The notes beneath the pieces are model-generated. The model worked only from the letters and a program-made list of their open reading frames with translations, was not told the DNA's origin and did not search any database. The translations under genes and the position numbers were made by a program. From Oscillospiraceae bacterium (lineage in GTDB: Bacteria; Bacillota; Clostridia; Oscillospirales; Ruminococcaceae): a DNA stretch of 64,000 nt. Below are positions 24,396 to 33,708 of the stretch, piece after piece (position 1 is the stretch's first letter; every line of letters begins with the position of its first letter). The DNA lies in assembly GCA_017399765.1 (NCBI GenBank), contig JAFQBH010000012.1:1-64000 (forward strand). The letters run 5' to 3'.

Positions 24396-26732
24396 ATGAT
24401 TAAAACTATTATCAAACGCGACGGAAGAATAGCCGATTTTAATATTGATAAAATAGCGAACGCTGTTTTCATGGCCGCAAAAGCAAACGGCGGAAGTGAC
24501 TATGAGGAGGCAATGTCGATTGCCTTTGCCGTTGTCGATTATATTGAAAACAAAGAGCATATTGAAACTCCCCATGTTGAACATGTTCAGGACGTTGTTG
24601 AAAAAATGCTTATTGAAACCGGACATGCCCGCACCGCGAAAAGCTATATTCTTTACCGCGCAAACCGCAACAAAGTCCGCGAGATGAACACCCGCCTTAT
24701 GAAGACTATGGAAAACCTTACTTTCCAGTCCGCAAAGGAAAACGACGTTAAACGCGAAAATGCAAACATAAACGGCGACACCGCCATGGGCACCATGCTT
24801 AAATACGGAAGCGAAGCCGCAAAACAGTTTTATGAAATGTATATCCTCAATCCGCGCCATGCCCAGGCACATCACGACGGAGATATACATATCCATGACC
24901 TTGATTTTCTTACCCTTACAACTACATGCTGCCAGATAGATATCCTCAAACTTTTCAAGGGCGGTTTCGATACCGGCCACGGTCACCTTCGTGAACCCCA
25001 GGATATCGCAAGCTATGCGGCTCTTGCCTGCATTGCTATCCAGTCCAACCAGAACGACCAGCACGGCGGCCAGAGTATTCCGAACTTTGATTACGGAATG
25101 GCTCCCGGCGTTGCAAAATCCTATAAAAAAATCTATTGCCAGAACCTTGGAAGAGCACTTGAACTCCTTGCAAACGAAGAATGCGGCGATTGCGTAGCGG
25201 AAGAAATTCTGAACGAAGCCATTAACCTTTGCGGCGAATGGCCGAAACTCGAAGACGGCGAAGTTTATAAAGCAGCGGAGCTTTCTCTTCTTAAAGAAAA
25301 ATACGGCGAGGAAATTGCCGTAAAAGCACAGGAATTTGCTTTCCGCAGAGCTGAAAAGGAAATTGACCGCGCAACCTTCCAGGCAATGGAAGCTCTTGTT
25401 CATAACCTCAACACCATGCACTCCAGAGCCGGCGCCCAGGTTCCGTTCAGTTCCATCAACTACGGTACCGATACTTCCCCCGAAGGCAGACTTGTTATTA
25501 AAAACGTTCTTCTTGCAACCGAGGCCGGCCTTGGAAACGGCGAAACCCCGATTTTCCCGATCCATATCTTCAAAGTTAAAGAGGGAATAAACTATAACCC
25601 GGGCGAACCCAACTATGATCTTTTCAAACTTGCCTGCAAGGTCAGCGCAAAACGCCTTTTCCCGAACTTCTCCTTCATCGATGCTCCCTATAACCTTCAG
25701 TATTATAAAGAAGGTCACCCGGAAACCGAAATTGCATATATGGGCTGCCGCACCAGAGTTATCGGAAACGTTTACGATCCGGAAAGAGAAATTGTTAACG
25801 GAAGAGGAAACCTTTCCTTCACTTCCATAAACCTTCCGCGACTTGCAATTCTTTCAAACCACAACATTGACCTTTTCTTTGACCAGCTGGACGCAAAAAT
25901 TTCTCTTGTAATTGAACAGCTTCTTGAAAGATTTGAAATCCAGAAGAAGAAAAAAGTCCGCAACTATCCCTTCCTTATGGGACAGGGAATCTGGATCGAT
26001 TCCGAAAAACTTAAGGAAGACGACGAAGTGGGCGAAGTTCTTAAACACGGAACCCTTTCCGTCGGTTTCATCGGCCTTGCGGAATGTCTTAAAGCGCTTA
26101 CCGGTTTCCACCATGGCGAAAGCAAGGAAGCCCAGAACCTCGGTCTTGAAATTATTGCGTATATGAGAAAGAGAATGGACGAAGCAAGCGAAAAATACGG
26201 TCTTAACTTCTCCCTTCTTGCAACTCCGGCGGAAGGACTTTCCGGAAGATTTGTCCGTATGGACGCCGCAAAATTCGGAAAAATCCCCGGCGTTACCGAC
26301 CGTGATTATTATACGAACTCCTTCCATGTTCCGGTTTATTATTCCATAAACGCTTTTGATAAAATCAAAAGGGAAGCTCCTTATCATGCACTTACCAACG
26401 CAGGTCATATCACCTATATTGAACTCGACGGCGACCCGCTCCAGAATCTTGATGCTTTCGAGCAGGTTATCCGCTGCATGAAGGAATCCGGCGTTGGTTA
26501 CGGTTCTGTTAACCACCCGGTTGACCGCGACCCGGAATGCGGATTCACCGGAATAATCGGCGACGAATGTCCTAAATGCGGAAGAAAAGAGGAAGACGGC
26601 GAGCATTTTGAAAGAATCCGTCGAATCACCGGTTATCTTGTAGGAACCCTTGATAACTTCAACAACGCAAAACGCGCGGAAGTTGAAGACCGCGTTAAAC
26701 ATTCCGTCCAGACCCAGGCAGAAGAAATCTGA
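24396..26732 (+). CDS. nrdD: Anaerobic ribonucleoside-triphosphate reductase
   Basis: The 778-residue protein starts with an ATP-cone (residues 3-92, IIKRDGRIADFNIDKI) for dATP control, followed by the ten-stranded barrel with HDGDIHIHDL and SSINYGTD. A zinc site is formed by CGFTG and CPKCG near the C terminus, and the glycyl-radical loop reads RRITGYLVGTLDNFN. It makes deoxynucleotides without oxygen and needs NrdG for its radical. A strong promoter and a terminator bracket it, while nrdG follows 65 bp later. Codon use indicates high expression, consistent with an anaerobe. Confidence 0.97.
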   Translation: MIKTIIKRDGRIADFNIDKIANAVFMAAKANGGSDYEEAMSIAFAVVDYIENKEHIETPHVEHVQDVVEKMLIETGHARTAKSYILYRANRNKVREMNTRLMKTMENLTFQSAKENDVKRENANINGDTAMGTMLKYGSEAAKQFYEMYILNPRHAQAHHDGDIHIHDLDFLTLTTTCCQIDILKLFKGGFDTGHGHLREPQDIASYAALACIAIQSNQNDQHGGQSIPNFDYGMAPGVAKSYKKIYCQNLGRALELLANEECGDCVAEEILNEAINLCGEWPKLEDGEVYKAAELSLLKEKYGEEIAVKAQEFAFRRAEKEIDRATFQAMEALVHNLNTMHSRAGAQVPFSSINYGTDTSPEGRLVIKNVLLATEAGLGNGETPIFPIHIFKVKEGINYNPGEPNYDLFKLACKVSAKRLFPNFSFIDAPYNLQYYKEGHPETEIAYMGCRTRVIGNVYDPEREIVNGRGNLSFTSINLPRLAILSNHNIDLFFDQLDAKISLVIEQLLERFEIQKKKKVRNYPFLMGQGIWIDSEKLKEDDEVGEVLKHGTLSVGFIGLAECLKALTGFHHGESKEAQNLGLEIIAYMRKRMDEASEKYGLNFSLLATPAEGLSGRFVRMDAAKFGKIPGVTDRDYYTNSFHVPVYYSINAFDKIKREAPYHALTNAGHITYIELDGDPLQNLDAFEQVIRCMKESGVGYGSVNHPVDRDPECGFTGIIGDECPKCGRKEEDGEHFERIRRITGYLVGTLDNFNNAKRAEVEDRVKHSVQTQAEEI

Positions 26733-26742
26733 TAAACAAAAC

Positions 26743-26773
26743 AAAAAACCCGAACGCAGAGCGTTCGGGTTTT
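26743..26773 (+). terminator. Hairpin between nrdD and nrdG
   Basis: AAAACCCGAACGC pairs with GCGTTCGGGTTTT. Because nrdG has little room for its own promoter, partial read-through is likely and could lower nrdG relative to nrdD. Confidence 0.8.
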
Positions 26774-26797
26774 CGGTATTATTAAACGGAGAGAAAA

Positions 26798-27346
26798 ATG
26801 GAAATGAAAACTTTGCGCCTTGCGGGTGTTATGAGGGAATCCATTGTCGATGGTCCGGGAATCCGGATGACAATTTTCGGTCAGGGCTGTCCCCACCACT
26901 GCAAAGGCTGCCATAACCCGGAAACCCACGACCCGAACGGCGGATATATCAGCCACCCGGAAAATATTCTTAAAGCAATTGAACAAAACCCGCTTCTGCA
27001 GGGGGTGACCTTTTCCGGCGGCGAACCTTTTTTCCAGGCGGAAGCTTTTTCGGAACTCGGCGAAGAAATTAAAAAGCGCGGACTTCATATCGTTACATAT
27101 TCCGGATATACATTTGAACAGATCATGAGCGGGATAGAAAGCGGAAAACCCGGCTGGAAGGAACTCCTTTCCGTAACAGATTTGCTTGTTGACGGAAAAT
27201 TTGTTCTTGAGGAAAAATCGCTTAATCTGCTTTTCCGGGGTTCGAAAAACCAGCGCCTTATCGACGTTAAAAAAAGTCTTGAAGCGGGGGAAGCTGTTCT
27301 TTGGGATCCGGAAGAGGAAAGCGGAGTTCTGAGGTATAAAAAATGA
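26798..27346 (+). CDS. nrdG: Anaerobic ribonucleotide reductase activating protein (radical SAM)
   Basis: The 182-residue protein has the radical-SAM cluster motif in GCPHHCKGCHN (C-x3-C-x2-C), GPGIRMTIFGQ before it and FSGGEPFF after it. It generates the glycyl radical on NrdD using a [4Fe-4S] cluster and S-adenosylmethionine. ATG 26798 has a GGAGAG site. The stop overlaps the start of the next gene by four bases, so the TraX-family protein is translationally coupled. Confidence 0.96.
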   Translation: MEMKTLRLAGVMRESIVDGPGIRMTIFGQGCPHHCKGCHNPETHDPNGGYISHPENILKAIEQNPLLQGVTFSGGEPFFQAEAFSELGEEIKKRGLHIVTYSGYTFEQIMSGIESGKPGWKELLSVTDLLVDGKFVLEEKSLNLLFRGSKNQRLIDVKKSLEAGEAVLWDPEEESGVLRYKK

Positions 27347-28077
27347 AAAAAATTGAGCTGACTTCCTTTCATCTCCATATTATCGCAATGGCGCTTATGC
27401 TCTGCGACCATCTCTGGGCAACAATCGTTCCGGGGAACGATTGGCTTACGGATATCGGAAGAATTGCCTTTCCGATTTTTGCGTTTATGGTTGCGGAAGG
27501 ATTTTTTTACACCAAAAATCTTAAGAAATACGCAACGCGAATGTTTGTTTTTGCTCTGATAAGCGAAATTCCCTTTAATCTTGTTATGGGAAGCAAGATT
27601 TTTTACCCGCTGCACCAGAACGTTCTCTGGACTTTTTTAATCGGAATAGGCCTTATGTGGATAAATGAAAAGGCAAAGGACAAAAATCTTCCGAAAAGAT
27701 TCCTTATTGCCGGAATAACGGTTGTTATGGCGTTTATCCTTGGAATAATAAGCTTTTGCGATTATTACCATGCGGGCGTTCTTACGGTTTTGGTTTTCTA
27801 TTTCTTCAGGGAAAGAAAATGGCAGAACTTCGTTTTGCAGGCGCTTTGCCTTTGGTATATCAACGTGGAAATCCTTTCCGGTTTTTATTACGAATGGGAA
27901 GTTTTTGGAACAAAAATCGAAATTCTGCGCCAGAGTTTTGCTCTTTTGGCGCTTGTTCCGATATGGCTTTACAAAGGAAAACAGGGACCTTATAACAAGG
28001 GAATAAAGGCACTTTATTACTGGTTCTATCCGGTTCACCTTTTGGTTTTGTGGATTTTGCGGCAAATAATCGCATAA
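27343..28077 (+). CDS. TraX-family membrane protein
   Basis: The 244-residue protein has seven to eight membrane helices and the TraX family pattern: LKMIAM-like start (LHIIAMALMLCDH), IGRIAFPIFAFMVAEGF, NVLWTFLIG and a closing YYWFYPVHLLVLW. TraX was named for F-pilin acetylation in plasmids, but chromosomal members are widespread acyltransferase-like membrane proteins of unknown role. No conjugation genes are nearby. The four-base overlap with nrdG ties its expression to anaerobic nucleotide synthesis, perhaps by chance. Confidence 0.9.
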   Translation: MKKIELTSFHLHIIAMALMLCDHLWATIVPGNDWLTDIGRIAFPIFAFMVAEGFFYTKNLKKYATRMFVFALISEIPFNLVMGSKIFYPLHQNVLWTFLIGIGLMWINEKAKDKNLPKRFLIAGITVVMAFILGIISFCDYYHAGVLTVLVFYFFRERKWQNFVLQALCLWYINVEILSGFYYEWEVFGTKIEILRQSFALLALVPIWLYKGKQGPYNKGIKALYYWFYPVHLLVLWILRQIIA

Positions 28078-28113
28078 AATAAAGGAAAAAGTGAAATTTT
28101 CTTTTGAAAACGC

Positions 28114-28142
28114 TTGCATTTTTAAATTTAATATGTTAATAT
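28114..28142 (+). promoter_or_regulatory. Predicted promoter of the rimP-infB operon
   Basis: TTGCAT and TAATAT are separated by 17 bases, about 90 bp before rimP. Confidence 0.6.
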
Positions 28143-28163
28143 TATTAAAGTAATATTGTAGTA

Positions 28164-28197
28164 TGAAGGAGTGGGAACGCAAAACCCGCTCCTTTCT
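28164..28197 (+). ncRNA. Leader hairpin of the rimP operon
   Basis: AAGGAGTGGG (28167-28175 region) pairs with CCCGCTCCTT (28184-28193) and a short T-rich stretch follows. A stem of this sequence is usual in front of rimP in Firmicutes; it is known as a conserved leader with unclear control. Confidence 0.6.
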
Positions 28198-28228
28198 GTT
28201 TAAAGGAAAATTTTTTGGAGGTGTTTTT

Positions 28229-28714
28229 TTGGCGGAAAAAAAGAAAAATACCGCGCAGACCTGCACTGAACTTGCCCTTCCCGTTGCGGAAAAACTCGGC
28301 GTTGAACTTTGGGACGTCCGTTTTGAAAAAGAGGGCACGGAGTGGTATCTGCGCTTTTTTATTGATAAAGAAGGACTTACCATTGAAGACTGCGAAAACT
28401 TCAGCAGAGAGATGGACCCCATTCTTGATGAAGCAGACCCCATTGAAAAAAACTATGTTCTCGAAGTTTCTTCCCCCGGAATTGAAAGAAAACTTGTTAC
28501 CGAAGAACACGTAAAACGTTATCTCGGCTATCTCGCAACCGTAAGATTTGTCCGTGCTCCCGAAGGATATAACCAGAGAGAATTCCTTCTTCAGCTTGAC
28601 GACATCAAAGAAGGCGTGATCACCGCTTCCTTTGAAGACGGAACCGAAATGGTCTTTAACAAAAGCGAAACCGCTTTTATAAAACTTTATTACGATTTTA
28701 GCAGCGATGACTGA
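28229..28714 (+). CDS. rimP: Ribosome maturation factor RimP
   Basis: The 161-residue protein has the RimP N-domain (AEKLGVELWDVRFEKEGTEWYLRFFID) with EDCENFSREMDPILDE and the motif YVLEVSSPGIERKL, followed by the SH3-like C-domain. It helps late assembly of the 30S subunit. The start is TTG 28229 with a TTGGAGGTG site; the ATG at 28163 lies in the leader hairpin and is rejected. It is the first gene of the nusA-infB operon. Confidence 0.95.
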   Translation: MAEKKKNTAQTCTELALPVAEKLGVELWDVRFEKEGTEWYLRFFIDKEGLTIEDCENFSREMDPILDEADPIEKNYVLEVSSPGIERKLVTEEHVKRYLGYLATVRFVRAPEGYNQREFLLQLDDIKEGVITASFEDGTEMVFNKSETAFIKLYYDFSSDD

Positions 28715-28731
28715 GGAGGAATTATAAAAAA

Positions 28732-29787
28732 ATGAACGCAGAATTTTTTGAAGCGCTCGCGCTTCTTGAAAAAGAAAAAGGCATTTCCGTTGAATACCTT
28801 TGCGAAAAAATTGAAAACGCAATTGCAATCGCAATTCGCCGCGATTATGTCGGAACCGAGGACGTAAAAGTAATCATCGACCCGGAAACCAGAACTTTTG
28901 ATGTTGCAATCAGAAAACTTGTTGTTGAAGAAGTTGAAGATTCCGCAAACCAGATTCTCCTCGACAAAGCTGTGAAATATAACAAAAAAGCTCAGCTCGG
29001 CGACATTGTTGATATTCCGCTTGAAACCAAGGAATTCGGAAGAATTGCCGCCCAGACCGCAAAACACGTTATCAAACAGGGAATCCGTGAAGCGGAAAGA
29101 GGCCAGGTTCTTAAAGAATTCCAGAGCCGCGAACACGAAATTATCACCGCAACCGTAATCAGCACCGATGCTGTCCGCGGAAGCGTAACCCTTGAAATCG
29201 ACCACAACGAAGCTTTCCTTCTCAAATCCGAGCAGATTCCCGGAGAAGTTTTCCAGGACGGCGAAAGAACCAAAGTTTACGTTGTTGAAGTAACCGCTTC
29301 CGAACGCGGACCCAAAGTTATGATTTCCAGAACCCACCCGGGCCTTGTAAAACGCCTTTTCGAAATCGAAGTTCCCGAAATTTACGAAGGCACCGTTGAA
29401 ATCAAAGCCGTTTCCCGCGAAGCAGGTTCCAGAACCAAACTTGCAGTTTGGAGCAAAGACCCTGACGTTGATGCAGTCGGCGCATGCATCGGTACCCGCG
29501 GCGCACGTGTTGCAAAAATTGTTGATGAACTCGGCGGTGAAAAAATCGACGTTGTTCAGTATTCCGAAGACCCGGCAGAATTCATTGCCGCAGCTCTTTC
29601 CCCGGCAAAAGTTGTTTCCGTTGAAGTTGACCCCGAAGGCAACAAAGCCTGCAAAGTCAAAGTTCCGGACGAACAGCTTTCCCTTGCAATCGGCAACAAA
29701 GGTCAGAACGCAAGACTTGCCGCAAGACTTACCGGCTGGAAAATTGATATCAAACCCGAAAGCGGTTTTTGGGGCGAAGAAGAATAA
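28732..29787 (+). CDS. nusA: Transcription termination/antitermination factor NusA
   Basis: The 351-residue protein has the RNA-polymerase-binding N-domain (1-125), an S1 domain (about 133-200, IITATVISTDAVRGSVTLEID), and two KH domains (about 200-345) with the loops GTRGARV and GNKGQNARLAARLTGWKIDI. The C-terminal acidic repeats of proteobacterial NusA are absent, as normal for Firmicutes. It modulates pausing and termination. Codon bias indicates high expression. A GAGGAGG site precedes the start. Confidence 0.97.
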   Translation: MNAEFFEALALLEKEKGISVEYLCEKIENAIAIAIRRDYVGTEDVKVIIDPETRTFDVAIRKLVVEEVEDSANQILLDKAVKYNKKAQLGDIVDIPLETKEFGRIAAQTAKHVIKQGIREAERGQVLKEFQSREHEIITATVISTDAVRGSVTLEIDHNEAFLLKSEQIPGEVFQDGERTKVYVVEVTASERGPKVMISRTHPGLVKRLFEIEVPEIYEGTVEIKAVSREAGSRTKLAVWSKDPDVDAVGACIGTRGARVAKIVDELGGEKIDVVQYSEDPAEFIAAALSPAKVVSVEVDPEGNKACKVKVPDEQLSLAIGNKGQNARLAARLTGWKIDIKPESGFWGEEE

Positions 29788-29837
29788 TTTGTTTTTAACA
29801 TAAACGATAAACTTTTCCGAAAGGAGGAAGCCTTTTT

Positions 29838-30104
29838 ATGAAAAAAATACCGGAAAGAATGTGCACCGGCTGCGGAGAAAAAAAGCCGAAACGCGAACTT
29901 ATCCGCGTTGTAAAAAGCCCGGAAGGAGTTATCTCCCTTGATAAAACCGGAAGAAGCCCCGGAAGAGGCGCTTATGTCTGCCCGAATCCGGAATGCCTTA
30001 AAAAGGCGCGCAAAACAAAACGCATCGAAAGGGTTTTCGAAACCTCGATTCCGGAAGAAGTTTATGACGCGCTTGAAAAGGAGCTGGAAAAAGATGGCGA
30101 ATGA
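29838..30104 (+). CDS. rnpM: RNase P modulator RnpM (YlxR)
   Basis: The 88-residue RNA-binding protein has the YlxR motifs RMCTGCGEKKPKRELIRVV, GRSPGRGAYVCPN and CLKKA. In Bacillus the protein (formerly YlxR) binds RNase P RNA and modulates its activity. It lies between nusA and ylxQ as in most Firmicutes. Its last 11 bases overlap the next gene. An AAAGGAGG site precedes the start. Confidence 0.94.
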   Translation: MKKIPERMCTGCGEKKPKRELIRVVKSPEGVISLDKTGRSPGRGAYVCPNPECLKKARKTKRIERVFETSIPEEVYDALEKELEKDGE

Positions 30105-30414
30105 AAAACTTTCCGGGTTCCTCGGTCTTGCAAGAAAAGCCGGAAAACTTGTTTTCGGTTTTGATATGACCGAAGAAGCCATGAGGAAAGGAAATGCAAA
30201 AGCCGTTCTCCTTTCGGCGGATTGTTCCGAAAGAACCGCAAGAAACGTAAAACGCATTGCGGAAGAAACCGGAACAGAAGTTTTGATTTTACCCCTTACT
30301 ATGGACGAAATAGGATATGCCGTTGCAAAACGTGTTGGTGTGCTTTCCGTTTGCGACAGCGGCTTTTCAAAAAAAATTAAAGAGCTGCTGGAAAGCGGCA
30401 TGCACAAAGCATGA
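30094..30414 (+). CDS. ylxQ: L7Ae-family RNA-binding protein YlxQ
   Basis: The 106-residue protein is an L7Ae/L30e-type fold: KLSGFLGLARKAGKLVFG, a lysine-rich helix, AVLLSADCSERTARN and a hydrophobic closing strand. Relatives bind kink-turn RNA; YlxQ's own role is unsettled. The frame extends upstream to 29938, but ATG 30094 sits in the tail of rnpM with a GAGCTGG site and gives the family's usual length. It is co-translated within the operon. Confidence 0.9.
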   Translation: MANEKLSGFLGLARKAGKLVFGFDMTEEAMRKGNAKAVLLSADCSERTARNVKRIAEETGTEVLILPLTMDEIGYAVAKRVGVLSVCDSGFSKKIKELLESGMHKA

Positions 30415-30437
30415 ACGAGTTTGGAGGAATTGCATAG

Positions 30438-33320
30438 ATGATTGATAATATTAAATATAAAGCGGCGGACCTCGCAAAAGACCTTAAAGAACCTGTTAAA
30501 GACGTTCTTGACGTTCTCGGCGAAAAATTCCCCGCAAAAAAGGCACAGACTGCTCTTACCGAAGAGGAACTTAACTACGTTTTCGAACATTATACCAAAA
30601 AGAACGAAGTAACAAGTTTTGCTCCTTATTTCGCAATGGCAGGTCAGCCCAAGACCGAACCTAAAAAAGAAGAACCCAAAGCGGAAGCTCCGAAAGCCGA
30701 AGCAAAACCCGCTTCTAAACCTGCGGAAAAATCTGCGCCCAAAGCAGAAGCAAAACCCGCTGTAAAAGAAGAAAAGAAACCGGAACCCAAACCTGCACCC
30801 AAAGCAGAGGAAAAACCGGCTGAAAAACCTGTTCAGAAAACCGAACAGAAACCCGCAGAACGCAAACCCGCCGAAAACCGCGAAAACCGCGATAACCGCC
30901 AGAACGAAAGAAGAAACGACCAGCGTTCCGAAAGACCCCAGAGCGGCGATAAAAAATTCGGTGACAGACCTCAGAACGGTGACCGCAAATTCGGCGATAA
31001 ACCCCAGGGTGAAAGAAAATTCGGCGACAGACCTCAGCAGAGCGGCGACAAAAAATTCGGTGACCGTCCTCAGAACGGCGACCGTAAATTCGGCGATAAA
31101 CCCCAGGGCGAACGCAAATTCGGCGACAGACCCCAGAATGGCGACAAAAAATTCGGCGATAAACCCGGATTCCAGAAAAACGACCGTTTCGGTGACAAAC
31201 CGAACTTCAATAAAAACGACCGTTTTGGCGGAAACTTTGGCTTTGATAAGGACAAAGAGGACAACAGCCGCCGCCATGAACCCAAGAAACCGGTTGAAAG
31301 AAAACCCAGACCCGCAAACCAGCCTCCGGCAGAAAAACTTGCGGCAGGCGTTGCTCACGTTGATATGAGCGCGGTTTCCGTTGATCTTGATAAATATAAC
31401 GATAAATATGAGCAGATTGCACCCGCTTCTTCCATGAGCGACAGCTATGTAAGCAAGCAGAAACTCAACCAGAAGAGCAAACAGCAGGGCAAACCCAAGA
31501 AGAGCAAACACGAAATGGAACAGGAAAAACTCAAGAAACTCGAAATGGAGCGTCAGCGCCGCCAGAAACTTGAGATCACCCTTCCGGACGAAATCACCGT
31601 CGGCGACCTTGCTCTCAAACTCAAAATCGCCTCTTCCGAAATTATCAAACGCCTTATGCTTCAGGGCATGATGGTTTCCGTAAACGAAGTTATCGACTAT
31701 GATACCGCTGCCCTTATTGCAATGGATATCGGTGCAAAAGTTGAAAAAGAAGTTGTTGTAACCATCGAAGACCGCCTTATCGACGACAGCGAGGACGATG
31801 CAGCAAATCTCATCACCCGCGATCCTGTTGTCTGCGTAATGGGCCACGTTGACCATGGTAAAACTTCTATCCTCGACTATATCAGAAGCGCACACGTTGC
31901 TTCCGGCGAAGCAGGCGGCATTACCCAGCATCTCGGCGCATACAGAGTTACCACCGAAAGCGGCGACTCCATCACCTTCCTTGATACTCCCGGACACGAA
32001 GCATTCACCGCAATGCGTGCCCGCGGCGCACTTTGCACCGATATTGCAATTCTCGTTGTTGCGGCAGACGACGGTATTATGCCCCAGACCGTTGAAGCAA
32101 TCAACCACGCAAAAGCGGCTGAAGTTTCCATCATCGTTGCAATCAACAAAATCGATAAACCCACCGCAAACCCTGATAAAGTTATGCAGGGTCTTACCGA
32201 ATATGGCCTTGTTCCGGAAGAATGGGGCGGCGACGTAATCTGTGTTCCTGTTTCCGCAAAAACCGGTGAAAACATCGATACTCTTCTCGAAATGATCACT
32301 CTTGTTGCGGAAGTTCGCGAACTTAAAGCAAACCCCGACAGAATGGCAAAAGGTACCGTTATCGAATCCAGACTTGACAAAGGCCGCGGTCCTGTTGCAA
32401 CCATGCTTGTTCAGAACGGTACTCTCCATACCGGCGACGTTGTTATCGCTGGTACCGCAGTAGGTAAAGTCCGTGTTATGATCGACGATAAGGGCAACAG
32501 AATTACCGAAGCAGGTCCTTCCATTCCTGTTGAAATCACCGGTCTTGATTCCGTTCCTACCGGCGGCGATCAGTTCAACGCGGTTTCCGATGAAAAACTT
32601 GCACGTGAACTTGTTGAACAGCGTGAATATGAAGCAAAACAGGAAGCATTCAAACAGTATCAGAAAGTTACTCTTGATAACCTCTTCAACCAGATCGCCG
32701 AAGGCGAAATCAAGGAACTTCCCATCATCGTCAAAGCAGACGTTCAGGGTTCCGTTGAAGCGGTTCGCCAGTCCCTTGAAAAAATCTCCAACGAGGAAGT
32801 CCGCGTAAAAGTTATCCACGGCGCGGTTGGCGCAGTCAACGAATCCGACGTTATGCTTGCACAGGTTTCCAACGCAATCATCGTAGGCTTCAACGTCCGT
32901 CCCGACACCACTGCAAGAGATACCGCAGAACGCGAAGGCGTTGATATCCGTCTTTACAGAATCATCTATGACGCAATCGAAGAAATTCAGTCCGCAATGA
33001 AAGGTATGCTTGCTCCGAAATATCGTGACGTTGACCTTGGCCGTGCCGAAATCCGCCAGGTTTATAAAATTTCCAACGTCGGTACCGTTGCGGGCTGCTA
33101 TGTTCTCGAAGGTAAAATTGCAAGAAACGCAAATATCCGCGTTGTTCGTGACGGCATTATCATTGCCGACGATAAACTCGACAGCCTTAAACGTTTCAAA
33201 GATGACGTCAAGGAAGTTGCTTCCGGCTATGAATGCGGTATGACCCTTACAAAATTCAACGACATCAAAGAGGGCGACATTTTTGAAGCTTATATCGTTG
33301 AAGAATATCGCGAAGACTAA
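30438..33320 (+). CDS. infB: Translation initiation factor IF-2
   Basis: The 960-residue GTPase begins with an IF2_N domain (residues 1-55), then about 270 residues of low complexity: an Ala/Lys/Glu/Pro-rich stretch (70-150) followed by tandem G-(D/E)-x-KFGD-(R/K)-P units (about 168-260). Another IF2_N-like region (about 375-440) is followed by the G domain with [17 protein letters not shown] and NKID. The C-terminal half carries the two beta-barrels and the fMet-tRNA-binding domain. It brings initiator tRNA to the 30S subunit. A TTGGAGG site precedes ATG 30438. Confidence 0.97.
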   Translation: MIDNIKYKAADLAKDLKEPVKDVLDVLGEKFPAKKAQTALTEEELNYVFEHYTKKNEVTSFAPYFAMAGQPKTEPKKEEPKAEAPKAEAKPASKPAEKSAPKAEAKPAVKEEKKPEPKPAPKAEEKPAEKPVQKTEQKPAERKPAENRENRDNRQNERRNDQRSERPQSGDKKFGDRPQNGDRKFGDKPQGERKFGDRPQQSGDKKFGDRPQNGDRKFGDKPQGERKFGDRPQNGDKKFGDKPGFQKNDRFGDKPNFNKNDRFGGNFGFDKDKEDNSRRHEPKKPVERKPRPANQPPAEKLAAGVAHVDMSAVSVDLDKYNDKYEQIAPASSMSDSYVSKQKLNQKSKQQGKPKKSKHEMEQEKLKKLEMERQRRQKLEITLPDEITVGDLALKLKIASSEIIKRLMLQGMMVSVNEVIDYDTAALIAMDIGAKVEKEVVVTIEDRLIDDSEDDAANLITRDPVVCVMGHVDHGKTSILDYIRSAHVASGEAGGITQHLGAYRVTTESGDSITFLDTPGHEAFTAMRARGALCTDIAILVVAADDGIMPQTVEAINHAKAAEVSIIVAINKIDKPTANPDKVMQGLTEYGLVPEEWGGDVICVPVSAKTGENIDTLLEMITLVAEVRELKANPDRMAKGTVIESRLDKGRGPVATMLVQNGTLHTGDVVIAGTAVGKVRVMIDDKGNRITEAGPSIPVEITGLDSVPTGGDQFNAVSDEKLARELVEQREYEAKQEAFKQYQKVTLDNLFNQIAEGEIKELPIIVKADVQGSVEAVRQSLEKISNEEVRVKVIHGAVGAVNESDVMLAQVSNAIIVGFNVRPDTTARDTAEREGVDIRLYRIIYDAIEEIQSAMKGMLAPKYRDVDLGRAEIRQVYKISNVGTVAGCYVLEGKIARNANIRVVRDGIIIADDKLDSLKRFKDDVKEVASGYECGMTLTKFNDIKEGDIFEAYIVEEYRED

Positions 33321-33332
33321 ACCGGAGGAATT

Positions 33333-33680
33333 ATGGCAGGATTTAAACTTAACAGAACAAGCGAGGATATCCGCAGAGAGCTGATGGATATCCTCCGCAG
33401 CATGAAAGACCCGAGAATTTCCGGCGGAATGATAAGCGTTGTCCGCATTGAACTTACCAACGATCTTTCACACTGCAAAGTCTATATAAGCTCTCTTGAA
33501 GGAATGGAAAAAGCGAAAGAAGCAGTTAAAGTTCTTACAAAAGCGGGCGGTTTTATCCGTCACGAAATGATGATGCGTCTTGAGCTTAGAAAAGTTCCGG
33601 AATTCCATTTCATTCCGGACGATTCCATCGAATACAGCGCCGGAATCCAGAAAATTCTTCGGGAAATCGGGGAAGAATAA
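33333..33680 (+). CDS. rbfA: Ribosome-binding factor A
   Basis: The 115-residue KH-fold protein has the RbfA pattern: RTSEDIRRELMDILR, KDPRISGGMISVVRIELTNDLSHCKVYIS and ELRKVPEFHFIPDDSIEY. It matures the 5' end of 16S rRNA and helps cold adaptation. It follows infB by 12 bp with a CCGGAGG site, the usual order in Firmicutes. Confidence 0.96.
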   Translation: MAGFKLNRTSEDIRRELMDILRSMKDPRISGGMISVVRIELTNDLSHCKVYISSLEGMEKAKEAVKVLTKAGGFIRHEMMMRLELRKVPEFHFIPDDSIEYSAGIQKILREIGEE

Positions 33681-33708
33681 TTTTTAAAAGAAAGGAGAGG
33701 TGAGAAAA

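Noticed and set aside
24339..25718. Long antisense frame opposite nrdD
   Set aside because: Same codon-bias effect; no signals and no recognisable domain, while nrdD is unmistakable.
27343..28077. TraX-family gene as a sign of a conjugative element
   Set aside because: Chromosomal TraX-like proteins are common in Firmicutes, the gene is coupled to nrdG, and no other transfer genes are nearby.
30940..31240. Regularly spaced DNA repeats that could suggest a CRISPR-like array
   Set aside because: They are in frame within IF-2 and encode protein repeats with no unique spacers; no cas genes are present.
29703..32819. Very long open frame (over 1000 codons) on the minus strand opposite infB
   Set aside because: It is the mirror of the biased codon use of infB (GAA/AAA/CCG-rich), reads as Phe/Gly/Asn-rich low-quality protein, and has no ribosome site.
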